DNA from: Candidatus Desantisbacteria bacterium CG1_02_38_46
GTDB lineage: Bacteria > Desantisbacteria > UBA1551 > UBA1559
Assembly: GCA_001871015.1 (NCBI GenBank)
Contig: MNUO01000008.1
Location: forward strand, 1 to 10,373
Length of the DNA: 10,373 nt
Direction: 5' to 3'
Positions 1 to 5,277 of this stretch are shown here, piece after piece. The position numbers were made by a program, and so were the translations under genes. Under the pieces are notes generated by a model, which saw nothing but the letters and a program-made list of their open reading frames with translations, did no database searches and was not told where the DNA came from. The stretch's first letter is position 1. Each line of letters opens with the position of its first letter.

Positions 1-206
1 GGAACTCCTCCCCAGAACCCTCCTCCACGACCGCGACCAAAACTACGGCCCCATCCGCGGCCAAATCCACGCCCACGTCCTCGTCCCCCTCCGAATCCAA
101 TTCCTGGATTCATATACCCGGGAACAGGATAGCCAGCGCAATAGCCTGCAGCCCTTCCTGTCATCGGTCCCATACCTGCTGGACCAGTTCCATCACCTCT
201 TGGCAT
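1..206 (-). CDS. Gly/Arg-rich MPRGDGTGP protein (DUF5320-like), partial at window edge
   Basis: The reading frame starts at ATG 206-204 and runs off the left edge after 68 codons, so the C-terminus is missing. The N-terminus reads MPRGDGTGPAGMGPMTGRAA, followed by GYCAGY. This is the signature opening of small DUF5320-type proteins found in many anaerobes, often near Mrp/NBP35-type ATPases and NifX/NifB-related iron-molybdenum cofactor proteins. Residues 38-67 are almost entirely Gly, Arg, Phe and Trp (GRGRGRGFGR-type repeats) and are probably unstructured. A strong ribosome binding site (GGGGGTGG, complement of about 212-219) lies 5 bases before the start. The gene begins 15 bp after the stop of the upstream Fur-family gene on the same strand, so the two are almost certainly co-transcribed. 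No biochemical function is established for the family. A metal or Fe-S link is inferred only from this context. Confidence 0.75.
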   Translation of the reverse strand, partial: MPRGDGTGPAGMGPMTGRAAGYCAGYPVPGYMNPGIGFGGGRGRGRGFGRGWGRSFGRGRGGGFWGGV

Positions 207-221
207 TTTAACCACCCCCTT

Positions 222-671
222 TTATTTATTTGTGCATTCTTTGCAAATACCGTAAAAATGAATCTGATGTGAATTTATTTTAAATTTATGTTTTTCAGCC
301 AGTTCTTTTTCTAACTCACTGACAAATTTTACTTCCTTATTTATAAAGTCACTGTAATCAATTATCCTGCCGCATCCATTGCAGACTAAATGATGATGGT
401 GTCCTTTCTTGCTTTCTGCCAGTTCATAGCGGCTTTTCCCATCCCCGAATTCAAATTTAGACACAAGCCCCATTCGGGACAACAAGTCAAGGGTTCGGTA
501 AATTGTGGCTATCCCGATCCCGGGATATGACCTGTTTACCACTGCAAACACTTCATCAACGCTGAGGTGTTTATCGGTTCTGTTTAAGATATTTAGAACT
601 GTCTCTCTGGGAAGCGTTAGCCGACAACCACACCCTCTAAATTTTCCATGCCATCTGTGGGGACCAAACAT
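222..671 (-). CDS. Fur-family metal-dependent transcriptional regulator (Fur/PerR-like)
   Basis: This 149-residue protein has the Fur layout. A winged-helix DNA-binding domain occupies about residues 17-85, with recognition helix GIGIATIYRTLDLLSRMG at 51-68. A dimerisation/metal domain follows. It has a His cluster HHHH (91-94), CxxC at 97-100 and CxxC at 143-146, the two pairs expected to hold structural zinc. The N-terminus (WHGKFRGCGCRLTLPRE) carries two extra cysteines (14, 16) before the usual LTLPRE start of helix 1. The start is ATG 671-669, with AGGAG placed 8 bases upstream. It is transcribed divergently from a second Fur gene and has its own promoter and a near-consensus Fur box, so it is probably autoregulated. 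The Gly/Arg-rich protein follows it in the same operon. Sequence alone does not decide between iron sensing (Fur) and peroxide sensing (PerR). Confidence 0.9.
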   Translation of the reverse strand: MFGPHRWHGKFRGCGCRLTLPRETVLNILNRTDKHLSVDEVFAVVNRSYPGIGIATIYRTLDLLSRMGLVSKFEFGDGKSRYELAESKKGHHHHLVCNGCGRIIDYSDFINKEVKFVSELEKELAEKHKFKINSHQIHFYGICKECTNK

Positions 672-686
672 TAAACCGTCTCCTTT

Positions 687-709
687 TGATAATCTTTATC
701 ATTCTGATA
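687..709. promoter_or_regulatory. Fur box at the minus-strand Fur promoter
   Basis: TGATAATCTTTATCA at 687-701 matches the 7-1-7 Fur box TGATAATnATTATCA at all but one of the specified positions. A third half-site, TGATA at 705-709, forms a second inverted repeat with TATCA at 697-701 (spacer TTC). The array lies between the -10 (713-718) and the ribosome binding site of the Fur gene at 671, an ideal place for repression. The likely ligand is one or both Fur proteins encoded here. Confidence 0.7.
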
Positions 710-712
710 GTT

Positions 713-741
713 ATTATAGCATAGTTTTTTGATTTTGTCAA
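713..741 (-). promoter_or_regulatory. Sigma-70 promoter of the minus-strand Fur gene
   Basis: Read on the minus strand, TTGACA (complement 741-736), a 17-base spacer and TATAAT (complement 718-713) make a perfect consensus promoter with an extended -10 (TGC before TATAAT). It points at the Fur gene starting at 671. Confidence 0.85.
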
Positions 742-745
742 GTCT

Positions 746-774
746 AAAATGCATTTTTGTCCAAAATGCATTTT
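746..774. repeat. Two identical 12-bp palindromes between the divergent promoters
   Basis: The perfect palindrome AAAATGCATTTT occurs at 746-757 and again at 763-774, a 17-bp centre-to-centre step (about 1.6 helical turns). Both copies lie just upstream of the -35 element (736-741) of the minus-strand promoter and about 30-60 bp upstream of the plus-strand -35 (805-810). A third, AT-rich inverted repeat, GCATTTTTTAAAAAACGC with one mismatched pair, follows at 778-795. The arrangement resembles a tandem binding site for a dimeric regulator. No regulator is identified for it. Confidence 0.55.
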
Positions 775-804
775 TTCGCATTTTTTAAAAAACGCACTGT
801 GGAC

Positions 805-833
805 TTGACAAAGGATAAAAATTGTGATATAAT
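805..833 (+). promoter_or_regulatory. Sigma-70 promoter of the fur-feoAB operon
   Basis: TTGACA (805-810), a 17-base spacer and TATAAT (828-833) give a perfect consensus match, with extended -10 TGATATAAT. The extended -35 context GGACTTGACAAAG is identical to that of the Rrf2 promoter at 3511. Confidence 0.88.
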
Positions 834-839
834 ATATTT

Positions 840-858
840 GCAATTGAGAATCATTTGC
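840..858. promoter_or_regulatory. Fur-like operator in front of the second Fur gene
   Basis: GCAATTGAGAATCATTTGC is an imperfect 19-bp palindrome with the core TGAnnnTCA. By eye it matches 13 of 19 positions of the classical Fur box GATAATGATAATCATTATC. It begins 7 bp after the -10 and ends 17 bp before the ATG at 876, so bound repressor would block transcription initiation. Outer TTGCAA hexamers at 838-843 and 855-860 extend the symmetry. It is visibly different from the TGATAAT-type box of the divergent gene. Confidence 0.62.
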
Positions 859-875
859 AATTAAAGGCGAAGAAA

Positions 876-1373
876 ATGACAATCTATGAAGAAAGATTTA
901 GTGGCTATTTAAAGGAGAAGAAATTAAAACTCACCCCTGAAAGGCATATTATACTAGATGGAATATTTTCTTTTCACAGACATTTCGATGTAGAAGAACT
1001 CTATGAAAGATTGCGAAAGAACGGGGAAAAACTTTCAAGAGCTACAATTTACAGAGCGATACCGTTGTTTATTGAAAGCGGTTTTATTAAAGAAATCCTG
1101 CATTGCAGGGGAAAAGCAAGTTACGAGCATGTTTTTGGGCATGAGCACCACGACCACCTGCTTTGTATAAAGTGTGGCAGGATTATTGAATTCAAGGATG
1201 ACAAAATAGAAGAATTACAGGATAAGGTCTGCAAAAGGTATGGATTCAAGCCAGTTGAGCATAGATTGGGGATAAGAGGATATTGTAAAAGGTGTATCGC
1301 AATTGCAAAAATTGGAGGTGGAATTTATGGACTTAACACAATTAGAAACAGGCGAAAAAGCCGAAATTGTTGA
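876..1373 (+). CDS. Fur-family ferric uptake regulator of the feoAB operon
   Basis: The protein has 165 residues and typical Fur architecture. The helix-turn-helix domain spans about 12-80, with recognition helix region LSRATIYRAIPLFIESGFI (53-71). The metal domain starts with HEHHDHLLCIKCGRIIEF (89-106) and has CxxC pairs at 97-100 and 137-140 for structural zinc. I place the start at ATG 876, with AAGG about 9 bases upstream, rather than at the in-frame TTG at 855, which lies inside the operator. The C-terminus runs about 25 residues beyond the last CxxC and overlaps feoA by 47 bp. That tail is basic and low in family character. The gene heads fur-feoA-feoB behind a consensus promoter with a Fur-like box, pointing to Fe(II)-dependent autorepression and control of ferrous iron uptake. 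Confidence 0.92.
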   Translation: MTIYEERFSGYLKEKKLKLTPERHIILDGIFSFHRHFDVEELYERLRKNGEKLSRATIYRAIPLFIESGFIKEILHCRGKASYEHVFGHEHHDHLLCIKCGRIIEFKDDKIEELQDKVCKRYGFKPVEHRLGIRGYCKRCIAIAKIGGGIYGLNTIRNRRKSRNC

Positions 1374-1557
1374 GGTGAGTGGTGGCTGGGGAATGATGAG
1401 CAGGCTGGAGGCGATGGGTATAAGGCTGGGGGTTACTATTACCAAAATAAGCGCCCAGTTCATGTGGGGACCGGTTACAATTCAGGTGGGCAATACCCAT
1501 GTAGCCATCGGTTTTGGAATGGCAAAAAGGATTATTGTCAAGAAAAATCAGACCTGA
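1327..1557 (+). CDS. feoA: FeoA, SH3-like accessory protein of ferrous iron transport
   Basis: This is a small cytoplasmic protein of 76 residues, normal for FeoA. It starts MDLTQLETGEKAEIVEVSGG and contains the hallmark RLEAMGIRLGVTITKI stretch (about 29-44), followed by GPVTIQVGNTHVAIG and the terminal AKRIIVKK. FeoA folds as an SH3-like barrel and is thought to interact with FeoB and modulate Fe(II) transport. The ATG at 1327 is preceded by GGAGGTG (1314-1320) with a 6-base gap. This is clearly better than upstream in-frame starts such as 1303, which lie inside the Fur gene. It overlaps the end of fur by 47 bp and is followed by feoB after 75 bp, so the three genes form one transcription unit with probable translational coupling between fur and feoA. 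Confidence 0.93.
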   Translation: MDLTQLETGEKAEIVEVSGGWGMMSRLEAMGIRLGVTITKISAQFMWGPVTIQVGNTHVAIGFGMAKRIIVKKNQT

Positions 1558-1565
1558 AGGTCTGA
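1548..1565 (+). other. Hairpin across the feoA stop codon
   Basis: TCAGACC (1548-1554) and GGTCTGA (1559-1565) form a 7-bp stem with a TGAA loop. The loop includes the feoA stop codon TGA (1555-1557). No T-run follows, so this is not a standard terminator. It could stabilise an mRNA end or tune feoA/feoB stoichiometry. Confidence 0.45.
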
Positions 1566-1590
1566 GTTACGTAAGATTATGGATAACTTT

Positions 1591-1599
1591 TGGTATAAT
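1591..1599 (+). promoter_or_regulatory. Possible internal extended -10 promoter for feoB
   Basis: TGGTATAAT is a perfect extended -10 element 34 bp before the feoB ATG, in the feoA-feoB gap. No recognisable -35 lies at the right distance. Extended -10 promoters can work without one, so this is possible but unproven. Confidence 0.3.
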
Positions 1600-1632
1600 T
1601 TCCTTAGCTATTGAAAAAATTCAGGAGCAGAA

Positions 1633-3339
1633 ATGAGAAAAATACTTTTAATGGGCAATCCCAATGTGGGTAAGAGTGTTGTTTTTACCAGGTTAACCGG
1701 GGTGAATGTAATTGCCTCTAACTACCCGGGGACCACGGTTGAATTCACCAGGGGGTATATGAAGTTAAAAGAAGAGAAGGTTGAAATAATTGATGTCCCC
1801 GGCACGTATACACTTGAGCCCACCTCAAAGGCAGAGGAAGTGGCAGTGGATATGTTGAAAGAAGGAGATGTGGTTGTGAATATTATTGATTCTACAAACT
1901 TAGAAAGAAACCTGAACCTTACATTTCAACTTTTTAAGAAAAACATCCCGATGGTTGTTGTGTTGAATTTCTGGGACGAGACAAAGCATAAAGGCATTAA
2001 TATAAATGCACAAAAATTAGAAGAAATACTCGAAGTGCCGGTCATTCCGACGACTGCCTTAACCGGAGAAGGAATTAATGTTTTGGTGCAAAGACTGCCT
2101 CAGGCAAAAACTGGTTCCTATCAATATGAGGACAAAGAAAAATGGCATGAGATAGGGAAAATTGTGGAACAGGTTCAGACATTGAAACATCGCCACCACC
2201 TATTTTCAGAAGCCCTTGCAGATGTCTGTGTCCGACCTGTCTCTGGTGTCCCGATTGCCATAGGAATTCTCTATTTAAGCTTTACGGTTATCCGCTTCAT
2301 TGGAGAGTGGATTATCGGTTATGTGACACAACCCATGTTTGAGAACTTGTGGGCGCCCTTGATGATGAAGTTATCACCCCTCCTCGGTTCGGGAGGATTC
2401 CTTCACGATATCCTTATCGGTCAACTCATTGAAGGTGAACTGGATTTCATGCAATCCTTTGGACTTCTCACCACCGGTTTGTTCGTTCCCATAGCAGCGG
2501 TTCTTCCTTACATCTTTTCCTTTTATTTAATACTTGGGATTCTGGAGGATACTGGCTATCTCCCCAGAATGGCTGTCCTGGTGGACAGGGTAATGCATAT
2601 AGTGGGACTGCATGGGATGGGTTTTATTCCTATGCTCCTTGGTCTTGGCTGTAATGTTCCGGGCGCACTTGCCTGTCGTGTGATGGAAACCAGAAAGGAA
2701 AAATTTATCGGAGCAACCCTTATGGCTATTGCTGTTCCATGTATGGCTCAAATTGCGATGATTGTAGGATTAATTGGTAAATATGGAGCAAGGGGTTTAT
2801 TCCCGGTATTCGCAACACTGGTTGTTGTATGGGTAATAGCGGGGTTTTTGATGCGCAGATATGTGAAGGGAGAAAGTCCTGAAATGTTTGCAGAAATACC
2901 CCCTTACCGCTTTCCCTATTTTGCTGCTGTAGGAAAGAAGCTTTGGATGCGCGTCGTCCGATTTCTTATGGAAGCCCTTCCATTTGTGCTCCTCGGTGTC
3001 TTTATCGTGAACATCCTTTATTCCTTAGGGATTATTGATTTTCTTGGCAGGGCAGCCAGTCCGATAATCACTAAATTGTTCGGTCTTCCCCTTGAAGCAA
3101 TCGGGGCACTGATAATAGGTTTTTTGCGAAAGGATGTCGCTGTGGGTATGCTTGCCCCGCTTGGCCTGTCCTTGAAACAACTGATTATTGCCAGCACTGT
3201 TTTGTGTATATATTTTCCCTGTGTAGCTACATTTGCTGTTATGGTAAGGGAGTTAGGAATAAAGGATATGTTGAAGTCAGTAGCAATTATGATCGGATTA
3301 GCCCTTTTGGTAGGGGGAATACTTAACTTAATTCTCTAA
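1633..3339 (+). CDS. feoB: FeoB, GTPase-coupled ferrous iron transporter (short form)
   Basis: An N-terminal G domain carries G1 GNPNVGKS (8-15), the PGTT switch I threonines (32-35), G3 DVPG (54-57), G4 NFWD (112-115) and a G5-like TALTGEG (141-147). A reduced linker (about 150-200) stands in for the usual GDI region. The inner-membrane part has several hydrophobic segments and the Gate motifs: LEDTGYLPRMA (305-314), GLGCNVPG (337-344) with Cys340, Cys370 in AVPCMAQ, and Cys530 in YFPCVATFAVMVRELG. These three appear to correspond to the conserved FeoB cysteines. It moves Fe(II) into the cytoplasm. At 568 residues it is well below the roughly 770 of E. coli FeoB, but every core motif is present and the C-terminus ends normally, so it looks like a compact form and not a truncation. 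AGGAG lies 6 bases before the ATG. Confidence 0.95.
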   Translation: MRKILLMGNPNVGKSVVFTRLTGVNVIASNYPGTTVEFTRGYMKLKEEKVEIIDVPGTYTLEPTSKAEEVAVDMLKEGDVVVNIIDSTNLERNLNLTFQLFKKNIPMVVVLNFWDETKHKGININAQKLEEILEVPVIPTTALTGEGINVLVQRLPQAKTGSYQYEDKEKWHEIGKIVEQVQTLKHRHHLFSEALADVCVRPVSGVPIAIGILYLSFTVIRFIGEWIIGYVTQPMFENLWAPLMMKLSPLLGSGGFLHDILIGQLIEGELDFMQSFGLLTTGLFVPIAAVLPYIFSFYLILGILEDTGYLPRMAVLVDRVMHIVGLHGMGFIPMLLGLGCNVPGALACRVMETRKEKFIGATLMAIAVPCMAQIAMIVGLIGKYGARGLFPVFATLVVVWVIAGFLMRRYVKGESPEMFAEIPPYRFPYFAAVGKKLWMRVVRFLMEALPFVLLGVFIVNILYSLGIIDFLGRAASPIITKLFGLPLEAIGALIIGFLRKDVAVGMLAPLGLSLKQLIIASTVLCIYFPCVATFAVMVRELGIKDMLKSVAIMIGLALLVGGILNLIL

Positions 3340-3428
3340 TTAAACAATTAAATGGGGTTCTTTAGATTCTTGTTTTTTTCTAATTTAAACACTCATTCCA
3401 AAAGAGGATAAATAACCTTACCTGTGTT

Positions 3429-3475
3429 CCTTAAAAAGAATCTGGGGCTTCTAACGAATTTTTTCATTTTTAAGG
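3429..3475. repeat. Inverted repeat in the feoB-rrf2 gap
   Basis: CCTTAAAAA (3429-3437) and TTTTTAAGG (3467-3475) are perfect 9-bp arms around a 29-base loop that itself contains a T6 run. A second pair of arms, AGATTCTT and AAGAATCT, flanks the same area. Some of this may help end the feoB transcript, but no classical GC-rich terminator is present. The rest of the gap (3340-3510) shows no coding sign. Confidence 0.3.
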
Positions 3476-3510
3476 CTCAGTGTCTGAATCACAGATATGG
3501 ATGGAAGGAC

Positions 3511-3539
3511 TTGACAAAGCAAAAAAAGTGTGCTATAAT
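3511..3539 (+). promoter_or_regulatory. Sigma-70 promoter of the rrf2-cysK-acs region
   Basis: TTGACA (3511-3516), 17 bases and TATAAT (3534-3539) form a perfect consensus promoter with extended -10 TGCTATAAT. It is the only clear promoter between feoB and the accessory region, so it probably serves rrf2, the sulfur-carrier frame, cysK and perhaps acs. Confidence 0.88.
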
Positions 3540-3551
3540 GTTATTATAACA

Positions 3552-3565
3552 ATTCCTATAGGAAT
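3552..3565. promoter_or_regulatory. Perfect 14-bp palindromic operator, candidate Rrf2/CymR site
   Basis: ATTCCTATAGGAAT is an exact palindrome starting 13 bp after the -10, inside the probable transcript leader and 26 bp before the rrf2 ATG. Rrf2 proteins bind short AT-rich palindromes of this kind, and CymR-type sites contain ATTCC/GGAAT-like half-sites. Autoregulation by the downstream Rrf2 protein is the simplest inference. Confidence 0.65.
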
Positions 3566-3591
3566 AGTAAACAATTATAAAGGATAAAGAT

Positions 3592-4035
3592 ATGAAACTT
3601 TCAACTAAAGTTCGTTATGGCATGAGGGCGATGCTGGAGCTTGCAGTGGGTTATGGTAAGGGCCCCATACTTCTCAGAGTAATAGGAAAGAAACAGAAGA
3701 TTTCAGAGAAGTATCTGGAGCAATTACTCGTACCTCTCAAATCCACAGGTCTTATAAAAAGTATTAGAGGTCCTAATGGAGGTTACATTCTATCAAAGTC
3801 GCCTGCACAGCTAAAATTAAGTGAAATCGTAGATGCTTTAGAGGGACCGACCTGCCTTGTGGGATGCATTGAGGACCCAAAGACCTGTTCCTTCGTGGAG
3901 TCCTGCGTTACTCGGGATGTCTGGATAGAAATGCAAGAAGCCATCAAGCAAATTCTAAATTCTATAACATTAGAAAATTTGGTTGAGAGACAACAAAAGA
4001 AAAAAGTAATTCTGGGCACAATCTACCACATCTAA
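3592..4035 (+). CDS. Rrf2-family regulator, CymR-like (cysteine/sulfur control)
   Basis: The 147-residue protein opens MKLSTKVRYGMRAMLELA, the classic Rrf2 start. A winged helix with the YLEQLL...GLIKSIRGPNGGYIL block (41-67) follows, then LSEIVDALEGP (76-86). In overall wording it resembles Bacillus CymR more than IscR. Unlike CymR, as I recall it, this protein has Cys88, Cys92, Cys99 and Cys105. IscR and NsrR use three cysteines spaced C-x5-C-x5-C for an Fe-S cluster. Here 92-99-105 gives C-x6-C-x5-C, so cluster binding is possible but not assured. The C-terminus ends Tyr-His-Ile, like the tail with which serine acetyltransferase enters the CysK active site. It is preceded by its own promoter and palindromic operator and followed by a sulfur-carrier frame and cysK. 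Role inferred: sensing cysteine or sulfide status and repressing this operon, perhaps with CysK. Confidence 0.85.
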   Translation: MKLSTKVRYGMRAMLELAVGYGKGPILLRVIGKKQKISEKYLEQLLVPLKSTGLIKSIRGPNGGYILSKSPAQLKLSEIVDALEGPTCLVGCIEDPKTCSFVESCVTRDVWIEMQEAIKQILNSITLENLVERQQKKKVILGTIYHI

Positions 4036-4050
4036 ATAAAGGAGATAGGA

Positions 4051-4259
4051 ATTTCAATCAATGGTAAAAAAGAAATTTTGGAAAATGAAATGAGTATTCT
4101 TGAACTTCTAAGGAAAAAAATATTCGTCCAGAAGTAGTTACAGTAGAGTTAAATGAAAAAATAATTGAGCGCAAAGATTATCAAACAATTATTTTCAAAG
4201 AAAGTGATATGCTTGAGTTAGTTTATTTTATGGGAGGCGGGGAATGTCCAACAAATTAG
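4051..4259 (+). pseudogene. ThiS/MoaD-like sulfur-carrier gene with a frameshift in an A7 run
   Basis: Between rrf2 and cysK two abutting frames together encode a ThiS-type beta-grasp protein. The first reads SINGKKEILENEMSILELL then RKK. After the A7 run (4114-4120) the -1 frame (codons from 4119) continues NIRPEVVTVELNEKIIER and then KDY...[15 protein letters not shown]. This matches the ThiS pattern of a VNG start, a LLexLgI helix, the VAVELNGeIVpR strand, the DGDxIEIVxFvGGG end and normal length. One more A would restore a single frame. No ATG, GTG or TTG start is in place; GGAG (4041-4044) is positioned for an ATT codon at 4051. Five residues (ECPTN) follow the glycines before TAG 4257-4259, overlapping cysK. 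Either the gene is broken, there is a base-call error in the homopolymer, or expression uses slippage at the A run. Identity as a sulfur carrier is fairly secure; activity is not. Confidence 0.7.
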
Positions 4260-5176
4260 TGGTAGAAAATGTTTTAGAATTAATTGGCAGGACGCCGATG
4301 GTAAAGTTAAGAAAGATAGTTGAGGGAGAAATGGCAGAAATTTACGCAAAGTTAGAACATTTTAATCCTGGAGGCAGTGTAAAAGATAGAATATGTCTTT
4401 CTATGATTGAAGATGCGGAAAAGAATGGAAGATTAAAACCAGGTTCAACAATTATTGAACCAACTTCAGGAAATACGGGGATAGGTCTGGCAATGGTGTG
4501 TGCAGTCAAAGGGTATAAATGCATTTTGACTATGCCCGAGTCTATGAGTCTCGAACGAATATTCATCCTGAAATCTTATGGAGCAGAAGTAATTTTGACT
4601 CCAGCCATTGAAAGTATGGCTGGAGCAATAAAAAAAGCGGAAGAAATTCTTAAAAAAACAAAAGATGCTTTTATGCCCCAACAGTTCAATAATCCAGCCA
4701 ATCCTGAGATTCACAGAAAAACTACTGCCGAAGAAGTATTAACTGCCACAGATGGTAGATTGGATGCTTTTGTGGCTGGTGTGGGAACCGGTGGAACGAT
4801 TACCGGTGTAGGAGAAGTTCTTAAGAAGAAGAACCCCAGTATAAAAATAGTAGCGGTTGAACCTTCTACTTCAGCTGTGTTGTCGGGTAAAAGTGCTGGT
4901 CCACATAAGATTCAGGGAATTGGCGCAGGGTTCGTTCCTAAAGTTCTTAATCGTGAAATAATTGATGAAATAGTTACAGTAGATGATGACCAGGCATTTC
5001 AAATTACAAAAAGACTGGCAAGGGAAGAAGGTTTGTTTGTCGGTATTTCTGCTGGAGCAGCTGGTTTTGCTGCACTCAAAGTAGCCAGGGATTTAGGGAG
5101 GGGTAAACGGGTAGTTGTGATTTTTCCTGACACCGGGGAAAGATATTTCAGTATGGAACAGTATTTTACTGCCTAA
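4244..5176 (+). CDS. cysK: Cysteine synthase (PLP-dependent, CysK/CysM family)
   Basis: This 310-residue cytoplasmic enzyme has the normal length for O-acetylserine sulfhydrylase. The PLP lysine is Lys47 in NPGGSVKDR (41-49). The substrate loop is PTSGNTG (73-79), the PLP phosphate loop GVGTGGT (179-185), [11 protein letters not shown] (222-232) is typical of CysK, and GISAGA (267-272) supplies the pyridine-nitrogen serine. It makes cysteine from an activated serine and a sulfur donor. The motifs look like the O-acetylserine/sulfide type, but the adjoining sulfur-carrier frame raises the option of a thiocarboxylated protein donor, as CysM uses with CysO in Mycobacterium tuberculosis. ATG 4244 has GGAGG 6 bases upstream and overlaps the end of the carrier frame by 16 bp, suggesting translational coupling. 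No cysE is in the window. Confidence 0.93.
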   Translation: MSNKLVVENVLELIGRTPMVKLRKIVEGEMAEIYAKLEHFNPGGSVKDRICLSMIEDAEKNGRLKPGSTIIEPTSGNTGIGLAMVCAVKGYKCILTMPESMSLERIFILKSYGAEVILTPAIESMAGAIKKAEEILKKTKDAFMPQQFNNPANPEIHRKTTAEEVLTATDGRLDAFVAGVGTGGTITGVGEVLKKKNPSIKIVAVEPSTSAVLSGKSAGPHKIQGIGAGFVPKVLNREIIDEIVTVDDDQAFQITKRLAREEGLFVGISAGAAGFAALKVARDLGRGKRVVVIFPDTGERYFSMEQYFTA

Positions 5177-5277
5177 TAGGTTACGGTGGTCAGTCCCTCT
5201 ATTACTGATGGATTGAAAAAACTTGTACGAAAGAGATGAAGCTGTATGATTTGAGGTGATTGGAAAAAGGAGGAGCC

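Noticed and set aside
855-875. Upstream TTG start for the second Fur gene
   Set aside because: It lies inside the operator and has no ribosome binding site; ATG 876 gives a normal Fur N-terminus.
3361-3400. Possible feoB terminator at the T7 run near 3371-3378
   Set aside because: The sequence just before the T-run does not form a stable GC-rich stem.
5260-5277. TTG start for acs six codons upstream
   Set aside because: GAGG sits only 3 bases before it, and ATG 5278 has the stronger AAGGAGG and a typical Acs start.
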